Shown here in pieces: positions 26,110 to 35,871 of a DNA stretch of 64,000 nt. The translations under genes were made by a program, and so were the position numbers. The stretch comes from Gammaproteobacteria bacterium. Lineage in GTDB: Bacteria > Pseudomonadota > Gammaproteobacteria > Steroidobacterales > Steroidobacteraceae. The notes beneath the pieces were generated by a model. It was given only the letters and a program-made list of their open reading frames with translations. It had not been told where the DNA came from and ran no database searches. Every line of letters starts with the position of its first letter. The stretch's first letter is position 1. The DNA lies in contig JAJFKF010000042.1 in NCBI GenBank assembly GCA_021773365.1, positions 26,408 to 90,407 on the forward strand, given 5' to 3'.

Positions 26110-26162
26110 GCTCGTCAGCCTAGAATCCTTGCCCGTCCTCTCTTCCGTTCAACCGGTCAAAT

Positions 26163-26369
26163 GAGCGTGCCGGCCACGTCTACTCCCTGCTCGGGCGCTA
26201 CAGCGCCGCCGATGGCAAGGGTGGACTGCCGTTTGAGTGGGCGTTTCCCGTCACCGGGGCGCTGAAGGGTTACATTCAGGCAACCAGCGGTTCTGGTGAG
26301 AGCCTGATCGACCACAACCATTCCCAGACTACGCTTGGCGCAGACATCCTGTTGCTGCCCTGGCGGTAA
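26163..26369 (+). pseudogene. pldA: Outer membrane phospholipase A remnant, C-terminal end only
   Basis: This frame ends in GYIQATSGSGESLIDHNHSQ and then TTLGADILLLPW before the TAA at 26369. It matches the C-terminus of PldA, where G-Y-x-Q, GYGESLIDYN and the final aromatic residue are highly conserved. The preceding YSLLGRYSAADGKGGLPFEW fits the last barrel strands. All upstream sequence, including the catalytic NHxSNG region, is gone, replaced by the IS630 remnant. It ends 9 bp before the ABC transporter start. The functional copy, if any, is elsewhere. Confidence 0.75.
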
Positions 26370-26378
26370 GATACCCGT

Positions 26379-27098
26379 ATGAATCAATCCACCGCAGCCC
26401 CGGTCCTCAGCGCCCGGGCCTTGAGCAAAACCTACCGGATGGGCGAAGTCACGGTGCGGGCGCTGCGCGATGTCGACCTGGAACTGCGCGCCGGGGAATT
26501 GCTGGTTCTGCTGGGTGCCTCGGGCAGCGGCAAATCGACCTTGCTCAACATCCTGGGTGGCCTGGATGTCGCCACCAGCGGCACGGTGCAGTACCGCGAG
26601 CATCGTCTCGACCAGTTCGACGGTGACGGGCTCACCGAGTACCGGCGTGAGCACGTCGGCTTCGTGTTCCAGTTCTACAATCTCATCCCAAGTCTGACTG
26701 CACGCGAAAACGTCGCGCTGGTGACCGATATCGCCTCGGACGCCATGTCGCCTGACGAGGCCCTGGCCCTCGTCGGCCTGGAAAGCCGGCTCGACCATTT
26801 CCCTTCGCAGCTGTCCGGCGGCGAACAGCAGCGTGTGGCGATCGCGCGCGCCGTCGCCAAACGTCCCGACCTGCTGTTCTGCGACGAACCGACGGGCGCG
26901 CTGGATGCGCAGACCGGCAAGCTGGTACTGAACGTTCTGGACAAGGTCAACCGCGACACCGGCACGACCATCGCCATCATTACTCACAACGCGGCCATCG
27001 GCGGTCTTGGCGATACGGTCCTGCGAATGAGCAGCGGCGAGATCGTCGAGCGCAACACCAACAAGCAACGCGCCAGCGTCGACGACATTCAATGGTAG
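26379..27098 (+). CDS. ABC transporter ATPase, LolD/MacB type
   Basis: A 239-residue ATPase: Walker [10 protein letters not shown] near residues 47-55, Q-loop [17 protein letters not shown] (the LolD/MacB-family form), signature [14 protein letters not shown], Walker [13 protein letters not shown] and the H-loop ITHN. It is the first gene of a three-gene operon with an FtsX-type permease 10 bp downstream and a membrane fusion protein after that. In this family the ATPase drives conformational change in the permease rather than classical membrane crossing; roles include macrolide, peptide or lipoprotein export. Confidence 0.93.
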   Translation: MNQSTAAPVLSARALSKTYRMGEVTVRALRDVDLELRAGELLVLLGASGSGKSTLLNILGGLDVATSGTVQYREHRLDQFDGDGLTEYRREHVGFVFQFYNLIPSLTARENVALVTDIASDAMSPDEALALVGLESRLDHFPSQLSGGEQQRVAIARAVAKRPDLLFCDEPTGALDAQTGKLVLNVLDKVNRDTGTTIAIITHNAAIGGLGDTVLRMSSGEIVERNTNKQRASVDDIQW

Positions 27099-27108
27099 GG
27101 CCGTCCAG

Positions 27109-29472
27109 GTGACTGCGCTCAGCCGAAAACTTGCGCGTGAGTTATGGAAGCTGAAAGGCCAGATAATCTCGATCGCATTGGTCGTGGCCACGGGCATCAT
27201 GACGGTTGTCACCATGCGTGGCAGCTACGATTCGCTGGTCGATGCGCAGCAGTCCTACTACCGCCAGACCCGCTTCGCCGATGTCTGGGCGCCGCTCAAG
27301 CGCGCGCCCGACACGCTGCGCGACCGGATTCAGACGCTCCCCGGCGTTGCGGCCGTCGATACGCGTGTCACTTTGTTTGCCACCCTGGACCTGCCGGGCC
27401 TGGACGCACCCGCGCAGGCGCGGCTGGTGTCCTTGCCGGAACACGGCCGCCCGGCGCTCAACGACATTCGCATCCGCAGCGGCCGCTACCTGGCGCCGGG
27501 GGCCGCGAGCGAAGTACTGATCAGCGAGAATTTTGCCGCGGCCAGAAGCTTGCGGCCCGGCGATAGTTTGCGGGCGGTCATCAATGGTCGCGCCCGCGAC
27601 CTGGACATCGTCGGCATCGCGATCTCGCCGGAACATACCTACGCGGTTCCGCCGGGGGCACTTTATCCCGACGACAAACGCTACGGCATACTGTGGATGA
27701 GTCGGAAAGTACTCGGCCCGGCCTACAACATGGACGGCGCCTTCAATGAAGCACTGGTGGCGCTGAGTCCGGATGCCAATCCGCAGGCGGTGCTGTCGCG
27801 CATCAACTCTTTGCTGGATACCTACGGTGGACTGGGCGCATACCTGCGCAAAGATCAGCCCTCGCATCAGATCCTGCAGAGCGAACTGGATAGCAACAAA
27901 GTCATGGGCACTGCAATTCCGGCGGTGTTTCTGGGAGTCGCGGCGTTCCTGCTCAACCTGGTGCTGTCGCGCCTGATCGCCACCCAGCGCACCGAGATTG
28001 CCGTGCTCAAAGCCTTCGGCTATCGCAACCGCGAAGTGGGGCTCCACTACCTGCTGTTTGCCATGGCGGCGGTGGTGGTCGGCGCCGTAGTTGGCGCCGG
28101 CGCGGGAATCATGCTCGGGCGCGCCTATGTGAACTTCTATGGCGAGTACTTCGACTTCCCCAGCCTGGGTTATCACCTCAGTCCGTTGTTACTGGCCATC
28201 GCCATACTCGTCAGCGTGATTGCCGCCGGTGGCGGCGCGCTGATGGCGGTGCGCCGGGCCGTGGCGCTGGCGCCCGCCGAGGCGATGCGCCCCGAGCCGC
28301 CCGCCCGCTTCAAGCCCGGATGGCTGGAACGCTCCGGACTGGTGCGCTGGCTGCCCTCTTCCGGCCGCATGGTTCTGCGCAACATGCAGCGCAAGCCGGT
28401 ACAAAGTCTGTTGTCATCCCTTGGGGTCGCCTTCTCGGTGGCCATACTGGTCATCGGGCTTTTCATGTTCGATGGGGTGCAGTTCATGATGGATCTGCAG
28501 TTTCGGGTGATTCAGCGTGAGGATCTGTCGGCGTCGTTCGACGAACCCCGGACGGCGTCAGCCCGCCACGACTTTCAGAATCTGGCCGGTGTCACCCGGG
28601 TCGAGCCTTATCGCAGCGCGCCCGCTCGCCTGATTTCCGGACCCCTGGCGCAGGAAACCGCGATTCAGGGACTGGAACCGGAAGGCCGTTTGCGCCGGAT
28701 CGTCAGCGATACCGGCGGCGTGCATCCGGTACCGGTGGAAGGTGTGGTGCTGAGCGCGATCCTGGCGGACAAACTACGCGTCAGGGTCGGCGACCGGCTC
28801 GATGTCCAGATCCTGGAGGGCCGACGCCGCACAGCCCGGATTCCCGTGGCCGGCGTGGTGCATGATTTTCTCGGAGTATCGGCGTACATGAGCCGGGAAG
28901 CCCTGCAGCGGCTGGTGGGCGGCCCGGAACTGATTTCCGGCGCCTACCTGTCAGTGACGAACGACGAACTCGGCGCGGTCAAGCGGACCATGAAGAAACT
29001 TCCAGCCGTTGCCGGCGTGGCCTCGCCCGGGACGATGCTGGCCTCGTTCCAGTCACAGCTGGCGGACAGCCTGTTCATTGCGGTCGCCTTCCTGCTCGGC
29101 TTTGCCTGCGTGATCGCGGTGGCGGTGATCTACAACGGCGCACGCATTTCACTGTCGGAGCGCGGACGTGAGCTGGCCAGCCTGCGGGTCATGGGGTTTC
29201 GCCGGCGCGAGGTCTCGGTGCTGTTGCTCGGGGAGCAGGCGCTGATCACCCTGCTGGCCATCCCGCTCGGCTGGACGCTGGGATACGGACTGTCCTTCCT
29301 GGTCACCTCAGCAATGCAGAGCGATACCTACCGGATTCCGTTCATCGTCAGCGCCCGGACCTATGCCATATCAGCGGCCATTATAATCGCGGCGGCTGCG
29401 GCCAGCGCGGCTCTGGTCCATCGCCGCATCAACAACCTCGACCTGATCTCCGTACTCAAGACCCGCGAGTAA
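27109..29472 (+). CDS. FtsX/MacB-type ABC permease
   Basis: A 787-residue permease starting with GTG. It has an N-terminal helix ([16 protein letters not shown]), a large periplasmic domain, a three-helix FtsX block near residues 265-390, a short hinge, then a second half with a helix near 435-460, a second periplasmic domain and a final FtsX block (from about residue 645, [20 protein letters not shown]). This duplicated layout matches the DevC/YbbP-like long permeases. It works with the ATPase at 26379 and the fusion protein at 29479. The substrate is unknown. Confidence 0.92.
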   Translation: MTALSRKLARELWKLKGQIISIALVVATGIMTVVTMRGSYDSLVDAQQSYYRQTRFADVWAPLKRAPDTLRDRIQTLPGVAAVDTRVTLFATLDLPGLDAPAQARLVSLPEHGRPALNDIRIRSGRYLAPGAASEVLISENFAAARSLRPGDSLRAVINGRARDLDIVGIAISPEHTYAVPPGALYPDDKRYGILWMSRKVLGPAYNMDGAFNEALVALSPDANPQAVLSRINSLLDTYGGLGAYLRKDQPSHQILQSELDSNKVMGTAIPAVFLGVAAFLLNLVLSRLIATQRTEIAVLKAFGYRNREVGLHYLLFAMAAVVVGAVVGAGAGIMLGRAYVNFYGEYFDFPSLGYHLSPLLLAIAILVSVIAAGGGALMAVRRAVALAPAEAMRPEPPARFKPGWLERSGLVRWLPSSGRMVLRNMQRKPVQSLLSSLGVAFSVAILVIGLFMFDGVQFMMDLQFRVIQREDLSASFDEPRTASARHDFQNLAGVTRVEPYRSAPARLISGPLAQETAIQGLEPEGRLRRIVSDTGGVHPVPVEGVVLSAILADKLRVRVGDRLDVQILEGRRRTARIPVAGVVHDFLGVSAYMSREALQRLVGGPELISGAYLSVTNDELGAVKRTMKKLPAVAGVASPGTMLASFQSQLADSLFIAVAFLLGFACVIAVAVIYNGARISLSERGRELASLRVMGFRRREVSVLLLGEQALITLLAIPLGWTLGYGLSFLVTSAMQSDTYRIPFIVSARTYAISAAIIIAAAAASAALVHRRINNLDLISVLKTRE

Positions 29473-29478
29473 CCCGCA

Positions 29479-30699
29479 ATGAATCACGAAACCGAGCAGC
29501 CCGGGAAATCCGGCACATTCAACTGGAAGAAATGGCTGATCGCCGGCGCCATCGCGCTGGTAGCGGTGGCGCTGCTTGCGGCGCTGATGTGGCCTTCGAG
29601 TGTCGATTTGGACCTTGCAACCGCGCAACGCGGTCCTTTGTCGGTCACCGTCGAGGAACAGGGCCGCACGCGCGCAATGCTGCGCTACACCGTCGCAGCA
29701 CCGATCAGCGGCCGGCTGTTGCGAACCCACATCGATGAAGGCGACCGCGTCGAAGAAGGCGACGTGCTGGTCAGAATAGCACCGCCACCCACCGATGCCC
29801 GTACCGCGGCCACCGCTCGCGCTGACCTTGCGGCGGCCCAGGCCCGTGAGCGTGAGGCCGGCGCCGCGGTCATCGAAGCACAGGGCAACTTCCAACTGGC
29901 AAAAGGCGAGGCCCGGCGTCGCGCCGATCTGTATCTCAAGCAGGCAATCAGTGCGGAAACGCGCGACGCCTTCGAGCAGGCCGCGCAGGCAGCCGAGGCC
30001 CGGTTGGGCAGCGCCCAGGCTTCGCTGGCCGCCGCCGCCGCCGCGGTGCGCAGTGCACGCTCGCACCTGCTGGGAGCCGATCCCGGTTCCGACAAGCAGG
30101 GAGCCATCGCCATTCGCGCGCCCGTCAGCGGCCGGGTACTGCGCGTTCACGAGGAGAGCGAGCGTGTGGTGCAGGCGGGCGCACCCTTGTTTGATTTAAG
30201 TGAGGGCGATGCGCTGGAACTGGTCGTGGATGTGCTGACCGAGGACGCCGTGCAGGTGCACGGCGGCGACCCGATCCTGATCACCGGCTGGGGCGGTTCG
30301 GCGACGCTGAAAGGCAATGTGCGCTATGTCGAGCCCGGTGCGTTCACCAAAATTTCCGCGTTGGGCGTGGAGGAACAGCGCGTCAATGTGATCGGCGATC
30401 TGCCCGACGCTCCAGCAACGCTGGGCGCCGGGTACCGGATCGAGGCGGCGATCGTGACCTGGTCCGGCACGGACGTGTTGCAGATCCCCACCGGAGCGAT
30501 GTTCCGTCGCGACGGCGCCTGGCAGACCTTTGTCGTTGAAGATGGACGCGCGCGTCTGCGCAAACTTCAGATCGGCCATCGCAATACAGAGTTCGCCGAG
30601 GTTGAAACCGGCATCGAGTCAGGCGAACAGGTGATCGTGTTTCCGTCGGATCTGATTGAGGATGGCGTGCGGGTGACGGGACATCTGACAAACGGCTAA
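29479..30699 (+). CDS. Periplasmic membrane fusion protein (HlyD/MacA family)
   Basis: A 406-residue adaptor: one N-terminal membrane helix (WLIAGAIALVAVALLAALM), a lipoyl-type half domain (LRTHIDEGDRVEEGDVLVRI), a helical hairpin of about 100 Ala/Glu-rich residues, the second lipoyl half (IRAPVSGRVLRVHEESERVV) and beta-barrel and membrane-proximal domains. It links the inner-membrane ABC permease to an outer-membrane factor; no TolC-like gene is present here. It starts 6 bp after the permease stop. Its last bases overlap by 3-4 bp the end of a convergent S9 peptidase remnant. Confidence 0.92.
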   Translation: MNHETEQPGKSGTFNWKKWLIAGAIALVAVALLAALMWPSSVDLDLATAQRGPLSVTVEEQGRTRAMLRYTVAAPISGRLLRTHIDEGDRVEEGDVLVRIAPPPTDARTAATARADLAAAQAREREAGAAVIEAQGNFQLAKGEARRRADLYLKQAISAETRDAFEQAAQAAEARLGSAQASLAAAAAAVRSARSHLLGADPGSDKQGAIAIRAPVSGRVLRVHEESERVVQAGAPLFDLSEGDALELVVDVLTEDAVQVHGGDPILITGWGGSATLKGNVRYVEPGAFTKISALGVEEQRVNVIGDLPDAPATLGAGYRIEAAIVTWSGTDVLQIPTGAMFRRDGAWQTFVVEDGRARLRKLQIGHRNTEFAEVETGIESGEQVIVFPSDLIEDGVRVTGHLTNG

Positions 30700-30820
30700 A
30701 GATGCGTATCGAACCAGCGAATCACCGCGTTCCAGTAATCGATCAGATTCTCCCGCCCCTCGGCACATGGCCTTCGCCAATGTATTTTCGGTACCGACGT
30801 CTCTCCTTGAGATCAAACAT
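30696..30820 (-). pseudogene. S9-family peptidase remnant, C-terminal end only
   Basis: The minus strand reads FDLKERRRYRKYIGEGHVPR from about 30820. After a one-base frame change it continues RENLIDYWNAVIRWFDTHL to a TAG at 30696. This is the conserved end of S9 prolyl oligopeptidase-like enzymes, including the catalytic His in EGH. Everything upstream is gone, and the locus C receptor ends 30 bp away. At locus A an S9 peptidase lies directly after the receptor in the same direction, so this is probably the same operon design with the peptidase lost. Confidence 0.75.
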
Positions 30821-30849
30821 TACGGAAAAGATGGCCGGCAAGAGTGCCC

Positions 30850-33800
30850 TCAAAGAAAATCAAAGGATTTCGTTGCCTCCAGATAGATAATGCGGCCACG
30901 CACATTGACGCGAGTAGGATCCCATGGCGCACGTCCACCATTAAAGAATGGGAACTTCCGATCAAACAAATTACGAATCCCGCCATTGAACTTCCAGCCA
31001 GAACCGTACAGCGCATACGATCCAGTCAGGTCACTGGTCACATAGTGCCCAATACGCCGATCAGGCAGGCCGGTTTCCAGCTGATCGTAACTGCTGGAGT
31101 AGTTCACCAGCAGATTGGCGCTCATATTGTCACGAGACCAGCCTACCAGACCTCGTGCTCTGAGCCGGTCAGGACCAGCCGAGGTTTCGACCAGCGTGAT
31201 CGGCTCGGCAGATGAGACCAGTACATCCTGCAATTCGCTGATATAGGTGCCTCCCAGCCCCAGCTGGAACGACCCGAAATCCGTATCGAAGTCGTAGGTC
31301 GCATCTAAATCGATCGCTTCACTCCTGCGCTGATCCACATTGGTCATAAGAGCGTTGACCCGATCGAGCGTGCCGGCAACCGGATCCCGCACAATGGCGC
31401 CTGGAATACTAAACAGCACATCCGGCGCCGTAAAAGCAATAACAAGCAGATTGGTGATGCGATCAGTGATGTCAATCTTTGACCAGGTAGTGCTGAGCGA
31501 CAGTCCTGTCAGAGCACCACCGGGCGTCCAGTCAAACCCGACACTGCGGTTGTCGGACAGTTCAGGCGCCAGATCGGGATTGCCGCCAATGAATAGAGCC
31601 GGAAACTGCACACCTGCTCCTGGATTTTCGGGGTCTACCAGGGGGACAACCCCGATAGGACCAAATCCCACGCCAAACATGTCACTAAAACCAGGCGCTC
31701 TGAAAGACTCACCCCAGGAGGCCCTGAGTTTCAGCTCCTTGACCGGATACCAGGCCAGATCTATCTTTGGAACGGTTTTGCTCAACGAGCGGCTGCTTGT
31801 TACGTTCGGCTGATCGAACGGCCCCTTGAAGTCGTATTGGTCATTGCGCAGCGCTACTTTCAAATCCAGTCTGTACGCGCCTGAAAAGCCGTTCCTCGCA
31901 CCCACCAGCGGTACGCCCAACTCAGTAAAGTATGACGTGTTCTCACGCTCCGGATCAGCGACAACCGTTGGAGCAAACGACACTACAGTCTCGGTTCTAT
32001 ACTCTGCTCCAAGCAGTAACTTTACCTCACCAGCGGGCAGCTCAAAAATCTTGCCCTGCGCAGTCAAAAGGTAGTCATTCTGCTCGGAAGTATTGGTGTG
32101 GCCGAATCCTGTTCCGTCAAATATGCCGCCCCCAACAAATAAACCGTCCAGTGCGGCCGGACTTTGAGCGCTGCCATTGCCGAACAGGTTCAGCACCTGA
32201 TTCATCGGTATAGGGTTGTTGTTTGCATCAAAACCCGAAAGACGTTCGGCCAAAAGACCCTGATCTACGGTCAATATACCTATGGTGTTCTCGTCCTCAC
32301 TTCTGGTTGCGGAAAGTTCCGCTGTCCAGCCTGCAAACGGCAATTCCCCGTCAACCCCCAGAGTGTACGACAGGCTTTTCGAATCATTCATGAACCTGGG
32401 CTGGGGTATCAAACCTGCATTCAGCTCTGCGCTGAAGTAATAGGCGACGTTTACCGGAACGCCCAGATCATTGTACGGATTGGATGCCGGAACAGTGGCA
32501 CGGGTTCTGGTCACGTCGCCAATGTAACGAACCTTGGATTTACTGTAGATAACCTCCCCGAACACCCCAAAGCCTTCAACCAGTTCCTGGTCGAAACGGA
32601 TACTCCCGGCCAGGGTTTCCGGGACTGATGTTATCTCCAGCTGGTCGTTAGCCATAACAGGGTCAAAGGGGGTGAAATTTGTCAACGACAGGTTGGCGAG
32701 ACCGCCAGTACCGTCGTCACCTTTGGGCAGAGTCCCCAGTAGCGCTCCCCCGGCGCTGCGTACAACGCCAGGCTGGCCCCACGTTGTACTTCCATGGTTG
32801 GTGCCCCCCTGGCTGGTGAAATCCACATTTTTCAAGCCCGCATCACGAGCCTTTACCGGGTCGGCGGAAGTGAAGCTCACATTTATTAGGGCATTACCTG
32901 AATCCCAGCCGGTACCGAGAGTTTGGCCTATCCGATACTGATCACCGCCATTACTTCCCTGCTCATACCGTGCGGTGGTCTCAGAGCCGCTATATGCCTT
33001 GCGCAAGATAAAGTTGATCGCTCCCCCCTGGGCATCCGCGCCGTACACTGCCGAGGCGCCATCCAGCAGCACTTCCACGCGCTCAATGGCACTGAACGGG
33101 ATGCCATTCAGATTTACCGTACCATCACCACGGAAGGCGGGAGACTGCGCTCTGCGGCGGCCATTGACCAGAATCAGGGTAGCGCCGGTACCTAATCCAC
33201 GCAGGTTGGCGGCGTTCACTCCGGAATTTTCGGATAATCCCGACAGGGCCTCAGGCTGTGAACTGACATTGCTGAAATTCTGCGGTAGATATCTCATGAT
33301 ATCTTCGACAGAGCCCAGCCCTTTTCGATTGATATCCTCGCGGGTAAGAATCTGAACATTTGATCCGCTGGAAACATTTCTCAGGCGGCTGCCGGTGACC
33401 GTCAGCTCCGTAGCATCACTCTTTTTATCTGCTTCACCTTCTTCAGCAGATGAGGCCTGTTCCTGCTCGCCGTAGGTCGGCGCCGCCGATCCTGCTGCAA
33501 CAGGTCCGCCCTTCTGTTCGTTCAAGGCCAGCCGCAGACCATCAATGGCGCCAGCGCGATCCACGGCGCCGGAATGGGCCGGAGAATCATCCCGCAGCAC
33601 GGCGTCTTCGGCGCGAATGGCCACGGTGCGCTCGTTGACAAATTCATAACGCAGATTGGAATCGCGCAGCAGCAGCACCAGCGCCGCCTCGGGCGTAAAG
33701 CTTCCGGTCAGCGCCCGGGCTCTGTGGCTCTTGACCGCATCATCGTAGAACGCGATGGACAGCCCGGCCTGGCGTCCGAAGTCGTTGAGCGCATCGCGCA

Positions 33801-33915
33801 GCTGCTGAGCCGGTATGTCGAAAGCCATCTGGGTCGATGGGGCGGACTCCGCTGCCAATGCCTGGCTGCCCAGCGCCAGGAACGCGATCAAGCCGAATAC
33901 TCGTAATTTGCTCAT
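30850..33915 (-). CDS. TonB-dependent receptor with STN domain (locus C)
   Basis: A 1021-residue outer membrane receptor: signal peptide (LIAFLALGSQALAA), STN domain (FDIPAQQLRDALNDFGRQAG, residues about 32-105), a linker of about 60 residues, plug (LTVTGSRLRNV, VEDIMRYLPQNFSNV, NLRGLGTGATLILVNGRRR, VEVLLDGASAVYGADAQGG) and a barrel ending LEATKSFDFL. The ATG at 33915 has GGAGCAG upstream. It is divergent from its sigma and FecR genes across a mirrored promoter. Barrel motifs such as YAPVKEL-like PVKELKLRASWGESFRAPGF are typical of the large proteobacterial oar-like/carbohydrate-or-peptide receptor group; the ligand is unknown. Confidence 0.93.
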   Translation of the reverse strand: MSKLRVFGLIAFLALGSQALAAESAPSTQMAFDIPAQQLRDALNDFGRQAGLSIAFYDDAVKSHRARALTGSFTPEAALVLLLRDSNLRYEFVNERTVAIRAEDAVLRDDSPAHSGAVDRAGAIDGLRLALNEQKGGPVAAGSAAPTYGEQEQASSAEEGEADKKSDATELTVTGSRLRNVSSGSNVQILTREDINRKGLGSVEDIMRYLPQNFSNVSSQPEALSGLSENSGVNAANLRGLGTGATLILVNGRRRAQSPAFRGDGTVNLNGIPFSAIERVEVLLDGASAVYGADAQGGAINFILRKAYSGSETTARYEQGSNGGDQYRIGQTLGTGWDSGNALINVSFTSADPVKARDAGLKNVDFTSQGGTNHGSTTWGQPGVVRSAGGALLGTLPKGDDGTGGLANLSLTNFTPFDPVMANDQLEITSVPETLAGSIRFDQELVEGFGVFGEVIYSKSKVRYIGDVTRTRATVPASNPYNDLGVPVNVAYYFSAELNAGLIPQPRFMNDSKSLSYTLGVDGELPFAGWTAELSATRSEDENTIGILTVDQGLLAERLSGFDANNNPIPMNQVLNLFGNGSAQSPAALDGLFVGGGIFDGTGFGHTNTSEQNDYLLTAQGKIFELPAGEVKLLLGAEYRTETVVSFAPTVVADPERENTSYFTELGVPLVGARNGFSGAYRLDLKVALRNDQYDFKGPFDQPNVTSSRSLSKTVPKIDLAWYPVKELKLRASWGESFRAPGFSDMFGVGFGPIGVVPLVDPENPGAGVQFPALFIGGNPDLAPELSDNRSVGFDWTPGGALTGLSLSTTWSKIDITDRITNLLVIAFTAPDVLFSIPGAIVRDPVAGTLDRVNALMTNVDQRRSEAIDLDATYDFDTDFGSFQLGLGGTYISELQDVLVSSAEPITLVETSAGPDRLRARGLVGWSRDNMSANLLVNYSSSYDQLETGLPDRRIGHYVTSDLTGSYALYGSGWKFNGGIRNLFDRKFPFFNGGRAPWDPTRVNVRGRIIYLEATKSFDFL

Positions 33916-33946
33916 CTAGCTGCTCCGCATGCTTCTCATGGTGGTA

Positions 33947-34017
33947 ATGACTGGGCAAAGCCCGAAAACTTCCATACAAAAAATCAGTATGGAAGTTTCG
34001 CATCCCAGCATAGTCAT
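33947..34017. promoter_or_regulatory. Mirror-image divergent ECF promoters (locus C)
   Basis: A perfect 12-bp inverted repeat, AAACTTCCATAC (33966-33977) and GTATGGAAGTTT (33987-33998), surrounds a 9-bp centre. In each outward direction the GGAAGTTT end is followed by exactly 12 bp and then (T/C)AGTCAT: TAGTCAT at 34011-34017 towards the sigma gene, and CAGTCAT on the minus strand at 33947-33953 towards the receptor. GGAA-type -35 and GTCAT-type -10 elements are ECF-like. The design matches locus B but the sequences differ, so the two sigma factors should not cross-talk. Confidence 0.7.
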
Positions 34018-34049
34018 ATAGAGTCAGGTAGGACTCCAACACAGACGCC

Positions 34050-34601
34050 GTGAGCGCAAACGACCCCACAAACAGCACCCGTGTGCCGTCAGAGACGGCC
34101 CTCTCCGCACTGCAGCAGTACGGCCCGGCGCTGCACCGGTATCTGCGCCCACGCCTGCGACGCCCCGAGGACATACACGATCTCGCGCAGGAAGTGTTCA
34201 TGCGCTACTGGCAGATCTCGCAGCTTGAACCCATCCGTAATCCCCAGGCGTTTCTCTACCGGCTGGCGTCGAACTTCGTCTATGAGTTCCGCATGCGCGA
34301 GAAGCGCGGCCTGGTGACCTGCGATTCGGAGCTGGCCGACTCGGCCGATGAAGGCAGCACGGATGTGTGGCGTAATGAGCTGGAAAGTCGTGTGATCACC
34401 GCCGAGCAGATCAATCGCACGCTGCAGGCGATGCCGAAACTCTGGCAGACTATTCTGCTCATGAGCAAGCGCGAGGGACTGTCGGCGGAAGAAATCTCCC
34501 GCCGGCTGAACATAAGCAGAAAGACGGTTTACATCTATCTGGGCTATGCCATCGCCCAGTTCAGGAAAACCCGACCCCGGAATAGCAAGTACGCCCCATG
34601 A
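34050..34601 (+). CDS. ECF RNA polymerase sigma factor, FecI-like (locus C)
   Basis: A 183-residue ECF factor starting with GTG. Region 2 lies at about residues 20-85 (YLRPRLRRPEDIHDLAQEVF, FLYRLASNFVYEF), and region 4 at about 115-175 (LWQTILLMSKREGLSAEEIS, RRLNISRKTVYIYLGYAIAQ). It diverges from the locus C receptor and its stop overlaps the FecR start as ATGA. No clear ribosome binding site precedes the GTG, and no better start is in frame. Confidence 0.9.
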   Translation: MSANDPTNSTRVPSETALSALQQYGPALHRYLRPRLRRPEDIHDLAQEVFMRYWQISQLEPIRNPQAFLYRLASNFVYEFRMREKRGLVTCDSELADSADEGSTDVWRNELESRVITAEQINRTLQAMPKLWQTILLMSKREGLSAEEISRRLNISRKTVYIYLGYAIAQFRKTRPRNSKYAP

Positions 34602-35728
34602 ACGGCACGACACAACAGACCATCGCACAGGAGGCCGGCAGCTGGGTATTCCGGCTGAAAGACGACAGCTCCACGGAATGCCGCGAGGAGTTTACCGCCT
34701 GGCTGCTGCACTCACCGCAGCATGTGGTGGAGTTTCTGCTGGCCACGGCCACGGATACGGAGCTCGGCGCCCTGGAGGGACAACAGCACATCGACATTGA
34801 GGCGCTGCTGACTGATGAGGGCGCGTGCACGGTCGTGCCTCTGGCGGGCCTTACGCGACACCCTGCAGCGACTGTAAATACAGACATTCCGCGAGACCGG
34901 TTTGTAGCTCAACCGGGGCCACAGCCGTCATCCCCATCGAAGTCCCGGCCGGGATTCCCTGCGCGATGGCGCTGGACTGCCGCCGCGGCCGCGCTAGCCA
35001 CGGTATCGGTACTCACCGGAGCCCTGTGGTGGTCAGGCTTTTTCGCTGCACAGGAATTGCGCACCCGTGTCGGCGAGCAGCGCACCGTGAAGCTCACCGA
35101 TGGATCGGTGGTGCAGCTCAATACACGTTCGCGGATGCAGGTGAGATTCTCCGATGAGGCCAGGATCATCCATCTGCTTGAAGGCGAAGCATTGTTTACC
35201 GTCGCGCAGGAATCCGCCCGCCCCTTCCTGGTGCGCAGTGGCTCAACCACCGTGCAGGCAATCGGCACGCAGTTCAATGTCTATCGCCACACGCAAGGCG
35301 CGACAGTTTCGGTGCTTGAGGGGCGGGTGAAGATCGAATCTGAAGTTCATACTCATGGGGCTTCCCCGGAACCAGAGCATGCTGTGCTGCTGAATGCCGG
35401 CCAGCAGGCTGCCATCGAACCCGGCGGTCGTATCGACAGGGTCAACTCGCCGCAGATCGATCGGGCGATGGCCTGGCGCCAGCGCCACCTGGAGTTCCGC
35501 TCCGCCACCGTGTCCGAGGTAGCCGCCGAGTTCAATCGCTACAACCGCATGCAGCTCAAAATTGCCGACCAGGAGCTCGCCGCGCGCCGCATGAGCGGCC
35601 GGTTCAAGGCTGATGAGCCACAATCGCTGCTGGATTTCCTGACCAGAAGTGGCGTGCGACTGCAACGGCAGGGGGACGCTGTTACATTGATTACTGCGAC
35701 CTCTACAGCGCTGCCCGCAGGGAGGTAG
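34598..35728 (+). CDS. FecR-family regulator (locus C)
   Basis: A 376-residue protein with the sigma-binding N-terminal domain (EAGSWVFRLKDDSSTECREE, FTAWLLHSPQHVVEFL), a membrane helix near residues 125-147 (AALATVSVLTGALWWSGFFA), and the FecR periplasmic domain (VKLTDGSVVQLNTRSRMQVR, LFTVAQESARPFLV, GTQFNVYR) with a C-terminal STN-like subdomain (MSGRFKADEPQSLLDFLTRS). It is translationally coupled to the sigma gene by an ATGA overlap. Confidence 0.92.
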   Translation: MNGTTQQTIAQEAGSWVFRLKDDSSTECREEFTAWLLHSPQHVVEFLLATATDTELGALEGQQHIDIEALLTDEGACTVVPLAGLTRHPAATVNTDIPRDRFVAQPGPQPSSPSKSRPGFPARWRWTAAAAALATVSVLTGALWWSGFFAAQELRTRVGEQRTVKLTDGSVVQLNTRSRMQVRFSDEARIIHLLEGEALFTVAQESARPFLVRSGSTTVQAIGTQFNVYRHTQGATVSVLEGRVKIESEVHTHGASPEPEHAVLLNAGQQAAIEPGGRIDRVNSPQIDRAMAWRQRHLEFRSATVSEVAAEFNRYNRMQLKIADQELAARRMSGRFKADEPQSLLDFLTRSGVRLQRQGDAVTLITATSTALPAGR

Positions 35729-35871
35729 ACGTCACTTCTGTTGTGGGGATCAGATTCCGCAGCCGTTTGAACGCTCTGGTCATGCGGCATTTCCTCGCGA
35801 GGAGATCAAGATTTCAGGCTCTGACTCTCAACACACCAGAGCCCAATTCCGCCCCGACTAGAGGATGGCTG

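Noticed and set aside
25835..26164. Plus-strand frame of 109 codons after the hairpin
   Set aside because: It is antisense to the IS630 remnant and has no recognisable features.
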